NCBI RefSeq assembly: GCF_031585635.1
Contig: NZ_CP134197.1
Location: 310,001-374,000 of the forward strand
Length of the DNA: 64,000 nt
DNA from: Paraburkholderia sp. FT54
GTDB lineage: Bacteria; Pseudomonadota; Gammaproteobacteria; Burkholderiales; Burkholderiaceae
Reading direction: 5' to 3'
Shown: positions 1 through 8,644 of the stretch, in pieces
How the letters are laid out: every line of letters begins with the position of its first letter
Position numbering within the stretch: the stretch's first letter is position 1
The notes under the pieces: model-generated
Told to the model about the DNA's origin: nothing
Database searches by the model: none
Seen by the model: only the letters and a program-made list of their open reading frames with translations
Program-made: the position numbers and the translations under genes

Positions 1-49
1 GAATTTCCGGGATCGGCCAAAAGGAGACTTTGCTTCCATTGCGTCGCCA

Positions 50-90
50 GACATTCAGTCGGCGGTTCCGCCCAGCAAGCGGTCATTCGA
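50..90 (+). repeat. Dispersed intergenic repeat, copy A
   Basis: This stretch begins GACATTCAG, continues with a CGGCGG-like segment and ends AGCGGTCATTCGA. The same order of blocks recurs at 13480-13521, 31551-31590 and 46258-46297, always outside genes. Its role is unknown; the copies are degenerate, as expected of an old mobile or structural intergenic element. Confidence 0.6.
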
Positions 91-399
91 CTGGCGGAGG
101 CCAGCGTCGGGACGTCGGCCATAGCACCTTCACGTCTCACCATAAGTACGGCAGCTGTAGGTTGTCGATTTCGAGCCGGCCGTCATCGCAATAGCGTGTG
201 ATCGCGTCCCATGCTTGCGTGGGTTCTCAGAAAAATCAGTCATTCCGGCAACTGCCTTTTCGTACGCGAAAGCACATAGCTTTTGACATAGCACCTGATC
301 CGCACGGGCAGCCCCAGATACGCCAGCTTTTGAGCACCGTAATGACATTCGAGGAAATTAATTGAAAGGCAAGAAAGGGTCCGAAAGTACGCGTTCGCT

Positions 400-606
400 G
401 AGTGCGTACGCAGAGTCGAGGCGGCCTCCGCGGAATTGCGCGCGGCACTGATGTCCGCCAACGCGACGATCGAAAGCGCACGGACCGATCACGCGGCCGC
501 GGTGGCCGCCATTCACGCCCGTTACGAAAGGCTCTCGCGGCAACTGCTGCTGGAGACGGAACATCAGCGACACGCACTGGTTGCCGGAACGTCCGTCACC
601 GTTTGA
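400..606 (+). pseudogene. Coiled-coil gene fragment, KfrA-like
   Basis: Read from 400 this frame gives about 68 residues rich in Ala, Glu and Arg (for example ASAELRAALMSANATI and LSRQLLLETEHQRHALV) before a TGA at 604. The pattern is that of the long alanine-rich coiled coil found in KfrA-type plasmid DNA-binding proteins, but there is no start codon or N-terminal DNA-binding domain in the window. It is probably the 3' remnant of a larger gene. The family assignment is a guess from composition and one block only. Confidence 0.3.
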
Positions 607-741
607 ACGGATCGCGCTGATCCACAGCGGGAAGCGCGACGCGCTGGGCCATAGTGGCCTGTATGACGAGGTCAAGGCCGTACTGCTCGCCGCCGAAGCA
701 CGGGTCCCTCCCGGCGACGCGGCGACCCTGGGCTGCTTGGC

Positions 742-1134
742 GACTTTAGGCTTTTCCTGCTGACCGCCACAGTGGCAAGTATTGTAGGTGCGTTTCTCAT
801 TCCCACGTTCCAGCGCTATTTCAGCCGCGCCGCCGAACACTTCCAGGCGAATCGCTCGATTCCCCGGCTTCTACTCCATATCTTCAGTCGCAGGGGCGTG
901 AGCTACATCCGGATCGGAGCGCGCCTTCCTTCGCGTCACAACGTCAACCAACTGGCCGCGGGCGCTGGCGTTTCCTGGAGGGTCATCGGGCTCAACGTGT
1001 TCGCGATGGCGGTATGGAACCGACATCCGACTTTGCGCCCTGAATCGTTGGTAATCCGCAGGTTATTTGCCGACCACAGTAGTGAACGAAAATCCGCTCA
1101 GAACGCGAGACGCGGCGCGACATACCCGCCATAG
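742..1134 (+). pseudogene. Remnant of a membrane protein gene
   Basis: The frame contains a hydrophobic segment around 750-800 (FLLTATVASIVGAFLIP), a basic middle part and a second hydrophobic stretch around 985-1015 (VIGLNVFAMAVW), after which the reading degenerates into sequence overlapping the end of tadG on the other strand. There is no convincing start codon or ribosome binding site. It looks like the middle of an integral membrane protein truncated at both ends. I do not recognise the family. Confidence 0.2.
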
Positions 1135-2213
1135 TTCATCGTCGAGACGCCTGTTCCCTGGGTCGGCATCGTGTAGCCGGCTACGAAGTGCCCCTGGATG
1201 TACTTGCTGCCCTGGTCCGCACTGTCGATGTGAAAAGCGGCGAATGCGATGATCGGGACGAGTGTCTTGTTCTCGATTTGCGTGCTGACTGGCATGAGGA
1301 CGGTCGTTGCCGTGGGAATGCTCTTGTAGACAGCCGCCTTGACGCCCGGCTCAATGTAGATGCTGTCCCCGATCGACAGTGAGGTCGGATTCCCGTTGTC
1401 GATCAAATTGACGACCGTCGGCGTGTCGTTGGCGACCACGAGAAACGATGTCCACTGCCCCGCCTCGCAGGAAGCGCCATATTCCTGGCCGTTGCCGACC
1501 TGGAACTCGTAAGGCTGGCCTGCCGCGTCGACCTTGGGCGCATTCTTCGTCGAGTCCCAATATTGGTTGTACACGCATTGATCCATGACCATGGGAAATA
1601 GCGCTCCGGCAGGCACCGCGGAAGGCGGCGCGATAACCGCCACGGCTGTTGCGCTGTCGGCCGTCGTCGGCATGCCGAGCAGCGAGCCGAGCAGCAGGTG
1701 CACGAGGCCGCCGTTGCTCGTGGTATTGCGGGAGATCGTCACCCGTACCGCGGGTTCCAGCAATTGGCCCGCCGGCGCCGGCAGCGTGACCTTGCCCGGC
1801 GCGAGCAGCGTGGGCGACGACGCGGCGACGTCCCAATATCCGGCCGTGACCGATCCGCTCGTCAGCTTGGCGCCGTCCGACGTATTCAACGCAACGGCCG
1901 CCGTTGCGGACGAGGCCGCCCCCGCCCAGTTCGGTCCGCTGGTGCTGCCTTGTGAGAGCGCTCCGGCGCCGGCGAGCGCCGCCGCATCGGCGCCGTTTTG
2001 CAATTCGCCGCTGACCGTGAAGACACGCGGCAGATCGATCGCAAAAGCCCCGATGATCAGCAACGCCGTGAACGTCAACAGGAACCATAGCGTTACCGAA
2101 CCGCGCTCTTGCGATCTCGCACGCACGCACGGGCGCAGGCGCTCGTCGTGGCGCACGGGCGGCCGGCACAGCGTCGCTGCCGCGGCTTGGTGGGAACGCA
2201 CTCGTTTATTCAC
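1098..2213 (-). CDS. tadG: TadG-like pilus assembly protein
   Basis: The 371-residue product has a basic N-terminus followed by a membrane segment (about residues 40-60, VTLWFLLTFTALLIIGAFAI) and then the TadG signature region in which the chain re-enters as GELQNGADAAALAGA. The remainder is a large, Ser/Thr/Ala-rich periplasmic or surface domain of low conservation. This fits TadG, a pseudopilin-related membrane protein of Flp pilus systems with a long C-terminal domain. It is the last gene of the tad operon and its start overlaps the end of tadE by a few bases, which supports the chosen start. The function of TadG in the machine is not well defined. Confidence 0.85.
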   Translation of the reverse strand: MNKRVRSHQAAAATLCRPPVRHDERLRPCVRARSQERGSVTLWFLLTFTALLIIGAFAIDLPRVFTVSGELQNGADAAALAGAGALSQGSTSGPNWAGAASSATAAVALNTSDGAKLTSGSVTAGYWDVAASSPTLLAPGKVTLPAPAGQLLEPAVRVTISRNTTSNGGLVHLLLGSLLGMPTTADSATAVAVIAPPSAVPAGALFPMVMDQCVYNQYWDSTKNAPKVDAAGQPYEFQVGNGQEYGASCEAGQWTSFLVVANDTPTVVNLIDNGNPTSLSIGDSIYIEPGVKAAVYKSIPTATTVLMPVSTQIENKTLVPIIAFAAFHIDSADQGSKYIQGHFVAGYTMPTQGTGVSTMNYGGYVAPRLAF

Positions 2214-2655
2214 AGTTTTTCACCGCGACCGCCTTCACCGTAATAGGCCCCGTTATCGCACTGAATGCCGAGCCGAGCACAACACCGTTGTAGGTATAGC
2301 TGATATTCACCTGCAGCGGATTGCTGCTGCCGGCCGATGCGCAGCCGCCCGTCGGGGTCACGCTCACGGTGGGGGACGTGGCCGTGCCGCTTGTCACCAG
2401 ACTGTTCTTCGTATAGGCAAGCGCAACATTCTGGATCTGGGTTTGCGTATAGGACGGCACGCGCAGCACGACGCCCTGGCGCGCCGCTTCCCCCGCGGCA
2501 TTCGTGATCACGGCCTTGTCGCACAGCACCATGCTCACGTCAACGATGCCGAAGAGCACCATCAGCAGGAACGGCGTTACCAGCACGAACTCGAGCGAAA
2601 CGCTGCCGCGCGCGCGAACGCGGGCACCGGAGCCGGGGCACCCGTGCCGCTTCAT
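2206..2655 (-). CDS. tadE: TadE-like pseudopilin
   Basis: The product has 149 residues. A basic leader of about 17 residues (ending RARGS) precedes VSLEFVLVTPFLLMVLFGIV, the hydrophobic TadE segment with the Glu at position +5 after the cleavage region expected of pseudopilins. A conserved NAAGEAARQG block follows near residue 55. TadE is processed by the prepilin peptidase TadV and is needed for Flp fibre assembly. The start codon overlaps the tadD stop (ATGA arrangement), so the two are very likely translated together. Confidence 0.88.
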   Translation of the reverse strand: MKRHGCPGSGARVRARGSVSLEFVLVTPFLLMVLFGIVDVSMVLCDKAVITNAAGEAARQGVVLRVPSYTQTQIQNVALAYTKNSLVTSGTATSPTVSVTPTGGCASAGSSNPLQVNISYTYNGVVLGSAFSAITGPITVKAVAVKNCE

Positions 2656-3584
2656 TGGAGCACTCCGCGAGCAGCGGCACTTGCTGCCGACACCGGCCGT
2701 GTTTCCCCCCCGCCTGCAACACCGGCAACACCCGCGTCGCCCGCGTCACGCCTCGCGGTGCCGAGACGCTCGCGCAGTTGCCGGTAGAAGCGCAGATTGT
2801 CGTCCGCAGATTCGGCCGGCATGTCGGTCACCAGGATGCGCCTCGCCGCCTCGCTGTTGCCGAGCATCCCATACGCCAACGCGAGGTTTTCGCGAGCCTG
2901 CGGCGGCGCGTCAGGCAAGCCGGCGATATCGAGCAGCACATTGGCGCCTGCGCGCACATCGCCGGCCAGAATGAGCGACAAGCCGAGATTGGCCTTGAGC
3001 CCCGCGACCTCGGGGTGACGCTGCAAGGCTGCGCGATAGACCGCCTGCGCTTGCGCGTGCTTACCCTCGAGATCCAGCGTGGCGCCAAGCCCCTCGGCCG
3101 CTACCGCCTGGTCCGGGTGGGCTGCGGTGAGTTCGCGGTAGCGCTTCTCCGCCTCGTCGAGCCGTCGCTGGCGCAGAGCGACGCGTGCGAGCCCGAGCAC
3201 GGCGCGCGCATCGTCCGGCGCTACGGCCGCAACCTGCCCATAGAGGACGCCCGCGCGCGAGAGATCGCCACTCTGATACATCGCATCGCCGAGGCCGAGC
3301 TGCGCAGCTTTCGATTGCGGGTCGGTCTTCAGCACTTTTTCGAAAAGCGACAGGGCAAGCGGCGTGTCGCCGGCCGCGAGGGCGCTTTCGGCGACATGCA
3401 TGTCGGCCTGCGCATCGGGCAGATGGGTGGCGGCGGCAGGCTGTGGCGTCACGAAGTGATTGCTTGCGCATCCGGTGGCGAGCAGCGCAGCGGCCAGCGG
3501 TGCCAGGAGCGCGGCGAAGGTCTTGCGCGCGAGCAACGGATGAGATGAGTTCAATCTAAGCTCCAGAAACCTTGCAGCGCTCAA
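2652..3584 (-). CDS. tadD: TadD-like TPR lipoprotein
   Basis: The 310-residue protein starts with a leader carrying a lipobox (ALLATGC, Cys near residue 39). It then has at least four tetratricopeptide-type helical repeats between about residues 70 and 240 (for example LGLGDAMYQSGDLSRAGVLYG and LGLARVALRQRRLDEAEKRY). TadD lipoproteins probably act as outer-membrane pilotins or scaffolds for the RcpA secretin. The start overlaps the tadC stop by four bases. The last 35 residues are low-complexity Ala/Gly/Val. Confidence 0.85.
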   Translation of the reverse strand: MSAARFLELRLNSSHPLLARKTFAALLAPLAAALLATGCASNHFVTPQPAAATHLPDAQADMHVAESALAAGDTPLALSLFEKVLKTDPQSKAAQLGLGDAMYQSGDLSRAGVLYGQVAAVAPDDARAVLGLARVALRQRRLDEAEKRYRELTAAHPDQAVAAEGLGATLDLEGKHAQAQAVYRAALQRHPEVAGLKANLGLSLILAGDVRAGANVLLDIAGLPDAPPQARENLALAYGMLGNSEAARRILVTDMPAESADDNLRFYRQLRERLGTARRDAGDAGVAGVAGGGETRPVSAASAAARGVLQ

Positions 3585-4528
3585 TGGCCGCGAAATACGG
3601 CGATGAGTCGAATGACGGCCGGCCCCGCCGCAATGAGCGAGACGGTCGGCATGATGAAGATCATCATCGGCAGCGTCATCTTCGGTGCGAGCTTCGCGGC
3701 CTTTTCCTCGAGCGCGACCATCTGCATGGCCCGTTCGGTACGCGACAGGGTGCGCAGCGATTGAGTGATCGGCGTGCCGTACTTTTGCGACTGCACCAGT
3801 GTGGTCACCAGTGCGCGCATCGTGGGCAGGCCCACCCGAGCCGACATCGCGCTGAGTGCCCGCGCCGTGTCGCTGCCGATACTGAGTTCGTCCGCGGTCA
3901 CGGTGAACTCATCGGCAAGCGGCGGGCAGATAACGCGCAGCTCGCGCGCCACGCGCTTGATGGCAACGACGAGACTATTGCCTGCGTTGGTGCAGACCAC
4001 GAGCAGGTCGAGTGCGTCGGGCAGCGCTGCGGCGATCGCCTTGCGACGATGCCGGATGAAGAATGCGAGCGCATATTCCGGCAACATCATGCCGATGACG
4101 AACGCGCCCGCCATCAGCAGCGCGCGAATCGTAAAGTACTGGCCGACCTTGGGCAGATGCCCGCCGAGGACGATGGCGCCCAGCGCGAGACAGGCTCCCA
4201 CGACAATCTTGAGCCCCGATATGACGGCGATCGCACGCCGGTCGCGAAATCCCGCGCTGGCAAGACGCATGGCCACTTTGGCGCGGTCTTCGGCCTGCAC
4301 GACAGGCAGCCGTTCGCCGAGCGCGGCGATCCGTTTGGCGAAGCGCTGCGGCATGCGCTTCGCGGCGTCGGCCATCGCGCTGTTGTCGACGCCCACGCGG
4401 GCCACGCTTTGCCGTGTGCGCTGGGCAATGCGCGCGCGGTGGCTCCTGTCGCGCAGGACCAGCCACAGCGTGAAGCCTGCGAGCAGGACGAGCAAGGCGG
4501 CATTGCGCCAGAAGTCGGCGTTCATCAT
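3581..4528 (-). CDS. tadC: TadC inner-membrane platform protein
   Basis: Read from the ATG at 4528 the protein is 315 residues long, with an N-terminal membrane segment (AALLVLLAGFTLWLVL), two central hydrophobic segments and a C-terminal pair, and the T2SSF/GspF-type helical domain (for example LPDALDLLVVCTNAG and SLRTLSRTERAMQMVALEEKAAKLAPKM). TadB and TadC form the inner-membrane platform of the Flp pilus with the TadA ATPase. The start codon overlaps the tadB stop as ATGA. Open frames that extend further upstream run through tadB out of frame and are not used. Confidence 0.9.
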   Translation of the reverse strand: MMNADFWRNAALLVLLAGFTLWLVLRDRSHRARIAQRTRQSVARVGVDNSAMADAAKRMPQRFAKRIAALGERLPVVQAEDRAKVAMRLASAGFRDRRAIAVISGLKIVVGACLALGAIVLGGHLPKVGQYFTIRALLMAGAFVIGMMLPEYALAFFIRHRRKAIAAALPDALDLLVVCTNAGNSLVVAIKRVARELRVICPPLADEFTVTADELSIGSDTARALSAMSARVGLPTMRALVTTLVQSQKYGTPITQSLRTLSRTERAMQMVALEEKAAKLAPKMTLPMMIFIMPTVSLIAAGPAVIRLIAVFRGH

Positions 4529-5511
4529 CGCGAGGTGTCCAGGTTCGAAATCTTGTTGATCGACCACAGCCCGATCGTGAGCAGCACGGCGGCGAGGGCG
4601 AGAATCTTGTGTCCGGCCCGGGTATGCGTGAGCGTGTCGAGATACGGCCGATTGGCGATATAGATAAAGCCCATGAGCGCGAACGGAACGACTGCGATCA
4701 TCTTGCTGGCGAGCCGCCCTTCCGCCGTGAGCGCCTTGCTTTTTGCGCGGATATCGCGCCGCATGCGCACTATGCCCGCGAGGTTCTCGAGCGTATCGCC
4801 GAGATTGCCGCCCGTTTCGCGTTGCAGGACCAGGCAGACCGAAAAGAACGAGAAGTCGGCGAGTCGCAGGCGCACCGCTGCCTGTTCGAGCACCTCCTTC
4901 AGGTCGGCGCCCACGAGCAGCGCATCGCCCATGGTGCGAAATGTCGTGCGCACCGGCTCCTCGCTTTCGACCCCGGCGACGCAGATCGCCTGCACAACGG
5001 GAATACCGGCACGCACCGCGCGAATGATGAGGTCGATCGTATCGGGAAAAACGGCGAGAAAGCGGTTCCTGAAACGCGCGATCTGCCAGTGATAGGCCCA
5101 ACGCACGACGAGAACGGGGATTGCGATGCAGGCGAGCACGCGCAGCGCGAGCCCCACAGGAACGAACGCAGTGGCGATCACCGATGCAATGAGGGCAGCG
5201 AAAGCGATGACGTAAATCGCGCGAACACCGCCCGGGCCGCTGACGGTGCGTACGCGTTCATGCCAGGCCGAGACGACGGCGAAGAGTGCGTCCTGGTCGG
5301 CGAGGCTGCGCTTGGGGTGCAGCAGTTGCTCCTGAAGACTCGCGTCGCGCTCGGCGAGGGCGGCCTTGCTTTCGTCGCGCACCCTGGCCACACGTGCGCG
5401 GATGCGCGTACCCGCCTGCTGGCGTGCGATGCCGCGCAACGCGTGCACGATGAGCCCCCCGACCATGAGGGCGAAGAAGGCGCCGAGGCCGATGACGTCC
5501 GCGGGTCTCAT
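4525..5511 (-). CDS. tadB: TadB inner-membrane platform protein
   Basis: Starting at the ATG at 5511 the product has 328 residues. An N-terminal membrane segment (IGLGAFFALMVGGLIVHAL) is followed by a charged cytoplasmic part, a hydrophobic pair around residues 90-140, then the T2SSF domain (for example DTIDLIIRAVRAGIPV and LQRETGGNLGDTLENL) and two C-terminal membrane segments. Its ATG overlaps the tadA stop as ATGA. The residues of the open frame upstream of this ATG come from within tadA and are not expected to be translated. Confidence 0.9.
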   Translation of the reverse strand: MRPADVIGLGAFFALMVGGLIVHALRGIARQQAGTRIRARVARVRDESKAALAERDASLQEQLLHPKRSLADQDALFAVVSAWHERVRTVSGPGGVRAIYVIAFAALIASVIATAFVPVGLALRVLACIAIPVLVVRWAYHWQIARFRNRFLAVFPDTIDLIIRAVRAGIPVVQAICVAGVESEEPVRTTFRTMGDALLVGADLKEVLEQAAVRLRLADFSFFSVCLVLQRETGGNLGDTLENLAGIVRMRRDIRAKSKALTAEGRLASKMIAVVPFALMGFIYIANRPYLDTLTHTRAGHKILALAAVLLTIGLWSINKISNLDTSR

Positions 5512-6956
5512 GATTGCATCGCCGTGAGCAGCGCCTCTTCGAGGCCATAGTAGGCAGCGCGCTGGGCGAATACCGGACGCAGCGACGAGCATTCGAACAT
5601 GCCGCGTACCTGCTCTTCGTAAGCGGTTCCGTTGTAGCGGAACGTGAACAGATCCTGGGTGATGACGATGTCGCCTTCCATGCCCGCGATCTCGGTCACA
5701 TGAGTCACGCGCCGCACGCCGTCGCGCATGCGTTCGATTTGCACGATCAGATGGACGGCGCTGGCAATCTGCCGCCGGATCGACATCAGCGGCAAATTGC
5801 CGTTGGCCATCATCACCATGCTCTCGAGCCGCGTGATCGCATCGCGCGGCGTGTTCGCGTGGACCGTCGTCATCGATCCGTCGTGGCCCGTATTCATCGC
5901 CTGCAATACGTCGAATGCTTCCGTGCCGCGCGTCTCGCCGAGGATGAGCCGGTCCGGGCGCATACGCAGCGCGTTGCGCACGAGGTCCCGTTGAGAGATC
6001 CCGCCAAGGCCTTCGCTGTTTTCGGAGCGCGTCTCGAGGCTGACGACATGCGGCTGTTGCAGTTGCAGCTCAGCGGCATCCTCTATCGTGACGACGCGCT
6101 CGGTTTCGTCGATAAAGCGGGAGAGCGCATTGAGCAGTGTTGTCTTGCCGGAGCCCGTGCCGCCGGAGATGACGACGTTCAGGCGGGACGCGGTTGCGAT
6201 GCGCAATACGTCCACCATCTGCGTGGAGATGTTGCCTTGCTGCGCCATCCGGCCGAGTGTGATGTTGCGTTTGGCGAACTTTCGGATCGAGATCGATGCG
6301 CCGCGCAGCGCGATCGGCGGCAGCACGACGTTCACGCGGCTGCCGTCGGCAAGACGTGCATCGACCATCGGGCTGCTTTCGTCGACGCGCCGCCCGATTG
6401 CCGCTGCGATGCGCTGCGCCACGTTGATGACGTGCGCGTTGTCGCGGAACTTGAGCGCCGTCAGTTCAAGGCGGCCGCCGCGCTCGACGTAGACCTGGTC
6501 CGGTCCGTTCACGAGAATATCGGTGACGCGTTCGTCCGCGAGCAAGGGCTCGATTGGTCCGATGCCGAACATGTCGTTGAGAATCTCGTCGACGACGAGC
6601 GTCTGCTCGGCCAGCGTCAGCGACAAACGCTCGCGGGTGGTCGTCTCGACTGCGATCTGCTCGATGCCCGTGCGTACCTCGCTGCGTGACATCATGAGCG
6701 CCGCCGACATATTCATCGACGCAAAGACGGCCGAACGAATTGCCCTGAACGTCTCGGAGCGGATCAGCGCTTCATTGCGGTCCGCGGCTGAGTGGCTCAT
6801 TGCTGCGGGTGTAGCGCTCGACGAGGCCAGCGGCGTCTCGCGCTTGCTCGCTTCCGGCTCGGCTGCCGCGGAGCCGGTGACCGCCCCGGATTCCCGAGGC
6901 TCGTCGTGATCGGCGAACGACGGACTGGTCGAGAGGGGGGTGCGCCGGCCGAACAT
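5508..6956 (-). CDS. tadA: TadA/CpaF secretion ATPase
   Basis: The 482-residue protein is a hexameric secretion ATPase of the CpaF/TadA family that powers Flp pilus assembly on the cytoplasmic face. Visible motifs are the Walker A GGTGSGKTT, an Asp box (TIEDAAELQLQQPHVV), the Walker B region LILGETRG and the His box TTVHANTPRDA. About 90 poorly conserved N-terminal residues precede the catalytic part. The start overlaps the stop of tadZ (TGATG). Length and motif order match intact family members. Confidence 0.95.
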   Translation of the reverse strand: MFGRRTPLSTSPSFADHDEPRESGAVTGSAAAEPEASKRETPLASSSATPAAMSHSAADRNEALIRSETFRAIRSAVFASMNMSAALMMSRSEVRTGIEQIAVETTTRERLSLTLAEQTLVVDEILNDMFGIGPIEPLLADERVTDILVNGPDQVYVERGGRLELTALKFRDNAHVINVAQRIAAAIGRRVDESSPMVDARLADGSRVNVVLPPIALRGASISIRKFAKRNITLGRMAQQGNISTQMVDVLRIATASRLNVVISGGTGSGKTTLLNALSRFIDETERVVTIEDAAELQLQQPHVVSLETRSENSEGLGGISQRDLVRNALRMRPDRLILGETRGTEAFDVLQAMNTGHDGSMTTVHANTPRDAITRLESMVMMANGNLPLMSIRRQIASAVHLIVQIERMRDGVRRVTHVTEIAGMEGDIVITQDLFTFRYNGTAYEEQVRGMFECSSLRPVFAQRAAYYGLEEALLTAMQS

Positions 6957-8182
6957 CAGCTCACCTTCCGCGTGGGCAACAGGCGCTTATACCATGGCTC
7001 GCGGGCCACTGCCGTGTCGCTGCCCGTGATCGCATCGGCCAGCGACACGATGGCCGATGCGAACGGCGAGCGATGTGCGTGGGCAAGCCTTCCAGCTTCA
7101 CCGAGGTTCTCGGCGAGGGCAAGACTCTGCGGCTCGTAGGGCAGCGAATGCACGGACCCGCGTGCGAGCGCGTTGACGAAATCGTCCTCGCGAACGCGCC
7201 CGGGCACAGGCTGCTGTGCTTCGTTGAGCAGCACCGTGATGGCGGGCGCGGCGTCGAGGGTCTGTGCGAAACGGCAAAGCCGCGCGGCTTCGCGCGCCGA
7301 ATGCACGGAGAAGTCGGCGACGACGTGGACCGTCGAGCTGCTATCGAGGGCTTCCTCGACGAGTCTGCCCGCGCGCCCAGGCAGATCGAGCATGATGTAG
7401 TGGAAGTGATGCTTGAGCATCGTGACAAGCTCGCTCAGCGCGCCCGTGCGCAAGGCGAACTCCTGGTTGTACGGGAGCTCCGCCGCAAGCACGAGAAGAC
7501 GATCGCTCTGGGCAACGAAAGCCTGATTGATTAATTGCTGGTCGAGTCGCTGCGGGTTCTGCAGCAATTCAATAAGCCCGTTGTTGGCGGCGACGCCGAG
7601 CATCGACGCGGCCGCGCCGCCGTACGGGTCGAGGTCGACATAAGCGATCCGGCGCCGCGTCGTGTCGGCAAGATGAGAAGCAAGTGCGGTGGCGATTGTC
7701 GTGACGCCGACGCCGCCTCGCGCGCCAACGAACGAGAGCACCTTGCCCGTGCGTGCCGACGTGCCGTCGTCGATGGCCGTCAGCGCGCGCCGGACGAGTT
7801 CCGCGGTGAGCGGCTTGACGAGATAGTCCTGCACGCCGATATGCAGCAGGCTGCGATAGAGCCCGACGTCGTTGCGCTCGCCAACGACGATGACTGCAAC
7901 CGAAGGGTCGACGGCCTCGGCGAGCCGCGTGAGATCGGAAATCGGCATCGTCGATCCCGTCACATCGACGATCAGGTGGCGCGGCGACTCCTTCAGTGAA
8001 GTCATGATCCCGACCGCGTCGTCGAGCGAACCGAGCGTGACGTGCGAGGTCGCGATGCCCTGATCGACGACGACGCTCTTGACGACCTCGATGCTTTGCG
8101 CGTCGGAGACGACGGCGATGAGTTTCTCGGCGCCAGACGGTTGTGCCCGGCGTTTGAGGATGTTCGATTCGAAAGCGCCCAT
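6956..8182 (-). CDS. tadZ: TadZ/CpaE localisation protein
   Basis: Starting at ATG 8182 this gives 408 residues. The first 120 or so form an atypical receiver-like domain (KLIAVVSDAQSIEVVKS) and the rest is a ParA/MinD-type ATPase with a deviant Walker A, GARGGVGVTTIA, in which the usual Lys is replaced, as is common in CpaE/TadZ proteins. These proteins place the pilus machine at a cell pole or focus. The upstream open frame runs on to 8566 through the lipoprotein gene in another frame and is not coding. The stop overlaps the start of tadA. Confidence 0.88.
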   Translation of the reverse strand: MGAFESNILKRRAQPSGAEKLIAVVSDAQSIEVVKSVVVDQGIATSHVTLGSLDDAVGIMTSLKESPRHLIVDVTGSTMPISDLTRLAEAVDPSVAVIVVGERNDVGLYRSLLHIGVQDYLVKPLTAELVRRALTAIDDGTSARTGKVLSFVGARGGVGVTTIATALASHLADTTRRRIAYVDLDPYGGAAASMLGVAANNGLIELLQNPQRLDQQLINQAFVAQSDRLLVLAAELPYNQEFALRTGALSELVTMLKHHFHYIMLDLPGRAGRLVEEALDSSSTVHVVADFSVHSAREAARLCRFAQTLDAAPAITVLLNEAQQPVPGRVREDDFVNALARGSVHSLPYEPQSLALAENLGEAGRLAHAHRSPFASAIVSLADAITGSDTAVAREPWYKRLLPTRKVS

Positions 8183-8196
8183 GTGTGCAATCTCCG

Positions 8197-8631
8197 TTAG
8201 CGAGATCCCGACGACGAGCCCGTCGTCGAGTTCGACGAAGATGACGAAGAACTCGAATAGTCCGAGCTCAACGGTTTCGCCCGGTCTTCCTGGTAGCGCC
8301 GTACCGCGCTCGCGGCGAGCGGTGCGTCCGCGCCCGCGTAGGGCATGGGCGCCGCGAGGTCGGCTGGGCGCGCGAGCATCGCGGCCAGGTTCGAGTAGGT
8401 CGCGCAGCCGAACGCCACACCGGGCCGCGCCTGGCCCGCATCGCGCATGCCGGAGTGCTGCGTGAGCGTTTCGCACGCTGGCGGCGTCGCGCGTCCGCCG
8501 TCCCCGGGCGTAAAGCCGATCACGGATGGATCGGGCATGCCGAGCGGCGGCCGCGCCGCCATGCACGACGTGAGGCAGGCGCTCGCCACACCGGCGAGAA
8601 TGGTGGCAATGAGGGAGAGCCGAGGATTCAT
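8197..8631 (-). CDS. CpaD-like pilus lipoprotein
   Basis: From ATG 8631, which has a GGAG six bases upstream, the protein is 144 residues long. It has a lipoprotein signal peptide ending ACLTSC (Cys near residue 22) and the CpaD hallmark FGCATYSNLAAMLARPADL around residues 90-110. It ends in an unusual Ser-rich tail including a run of eight serines. CpaD-type proteins sit at the outer membrane with the CpaC/RcpA secretin. It is shorter than typical CpaD. It lies between the secretin gene and tadZ. Confidence 0.75.
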   Translation of the reverse strand: MNPRLSLIATILAGVASACLTSCMAARPPLGMPDPSVIGFTPGDGGRATPPACETLTQHSGMRDAGQARPGVAFGCATYSNLAAMLARPADLAAPMPYAGADAPLAASAVRRYQEDRAKPLSSDYSSSSSSSSNSTTGSSSGSR

Positions 8632-8644
8632 TGTGGTCTCCATA

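Noticed and set aside
1585..2787. Long plus-strand open frame of 400 codons opposite tadG/tadE
   Set aside because: It is antisense to well-supported tad genes and is explained by GC-rich third positions; its composition is Arg/Ala/Pro-rich with no domain.
3572..4663. Long plus-strand open frame opposite tadC
   Set aside because: It lies antisense to tadC, whose motifs and overlapping starts are convincing; no domain is visible in the antisense product.
5514..6689. 391-codon plus-strand frame opposite tadA
   Set aside because: It mirrors the codon structure of tadA and is His/Arg/Asp-rich, typical of antisense shadow frames.
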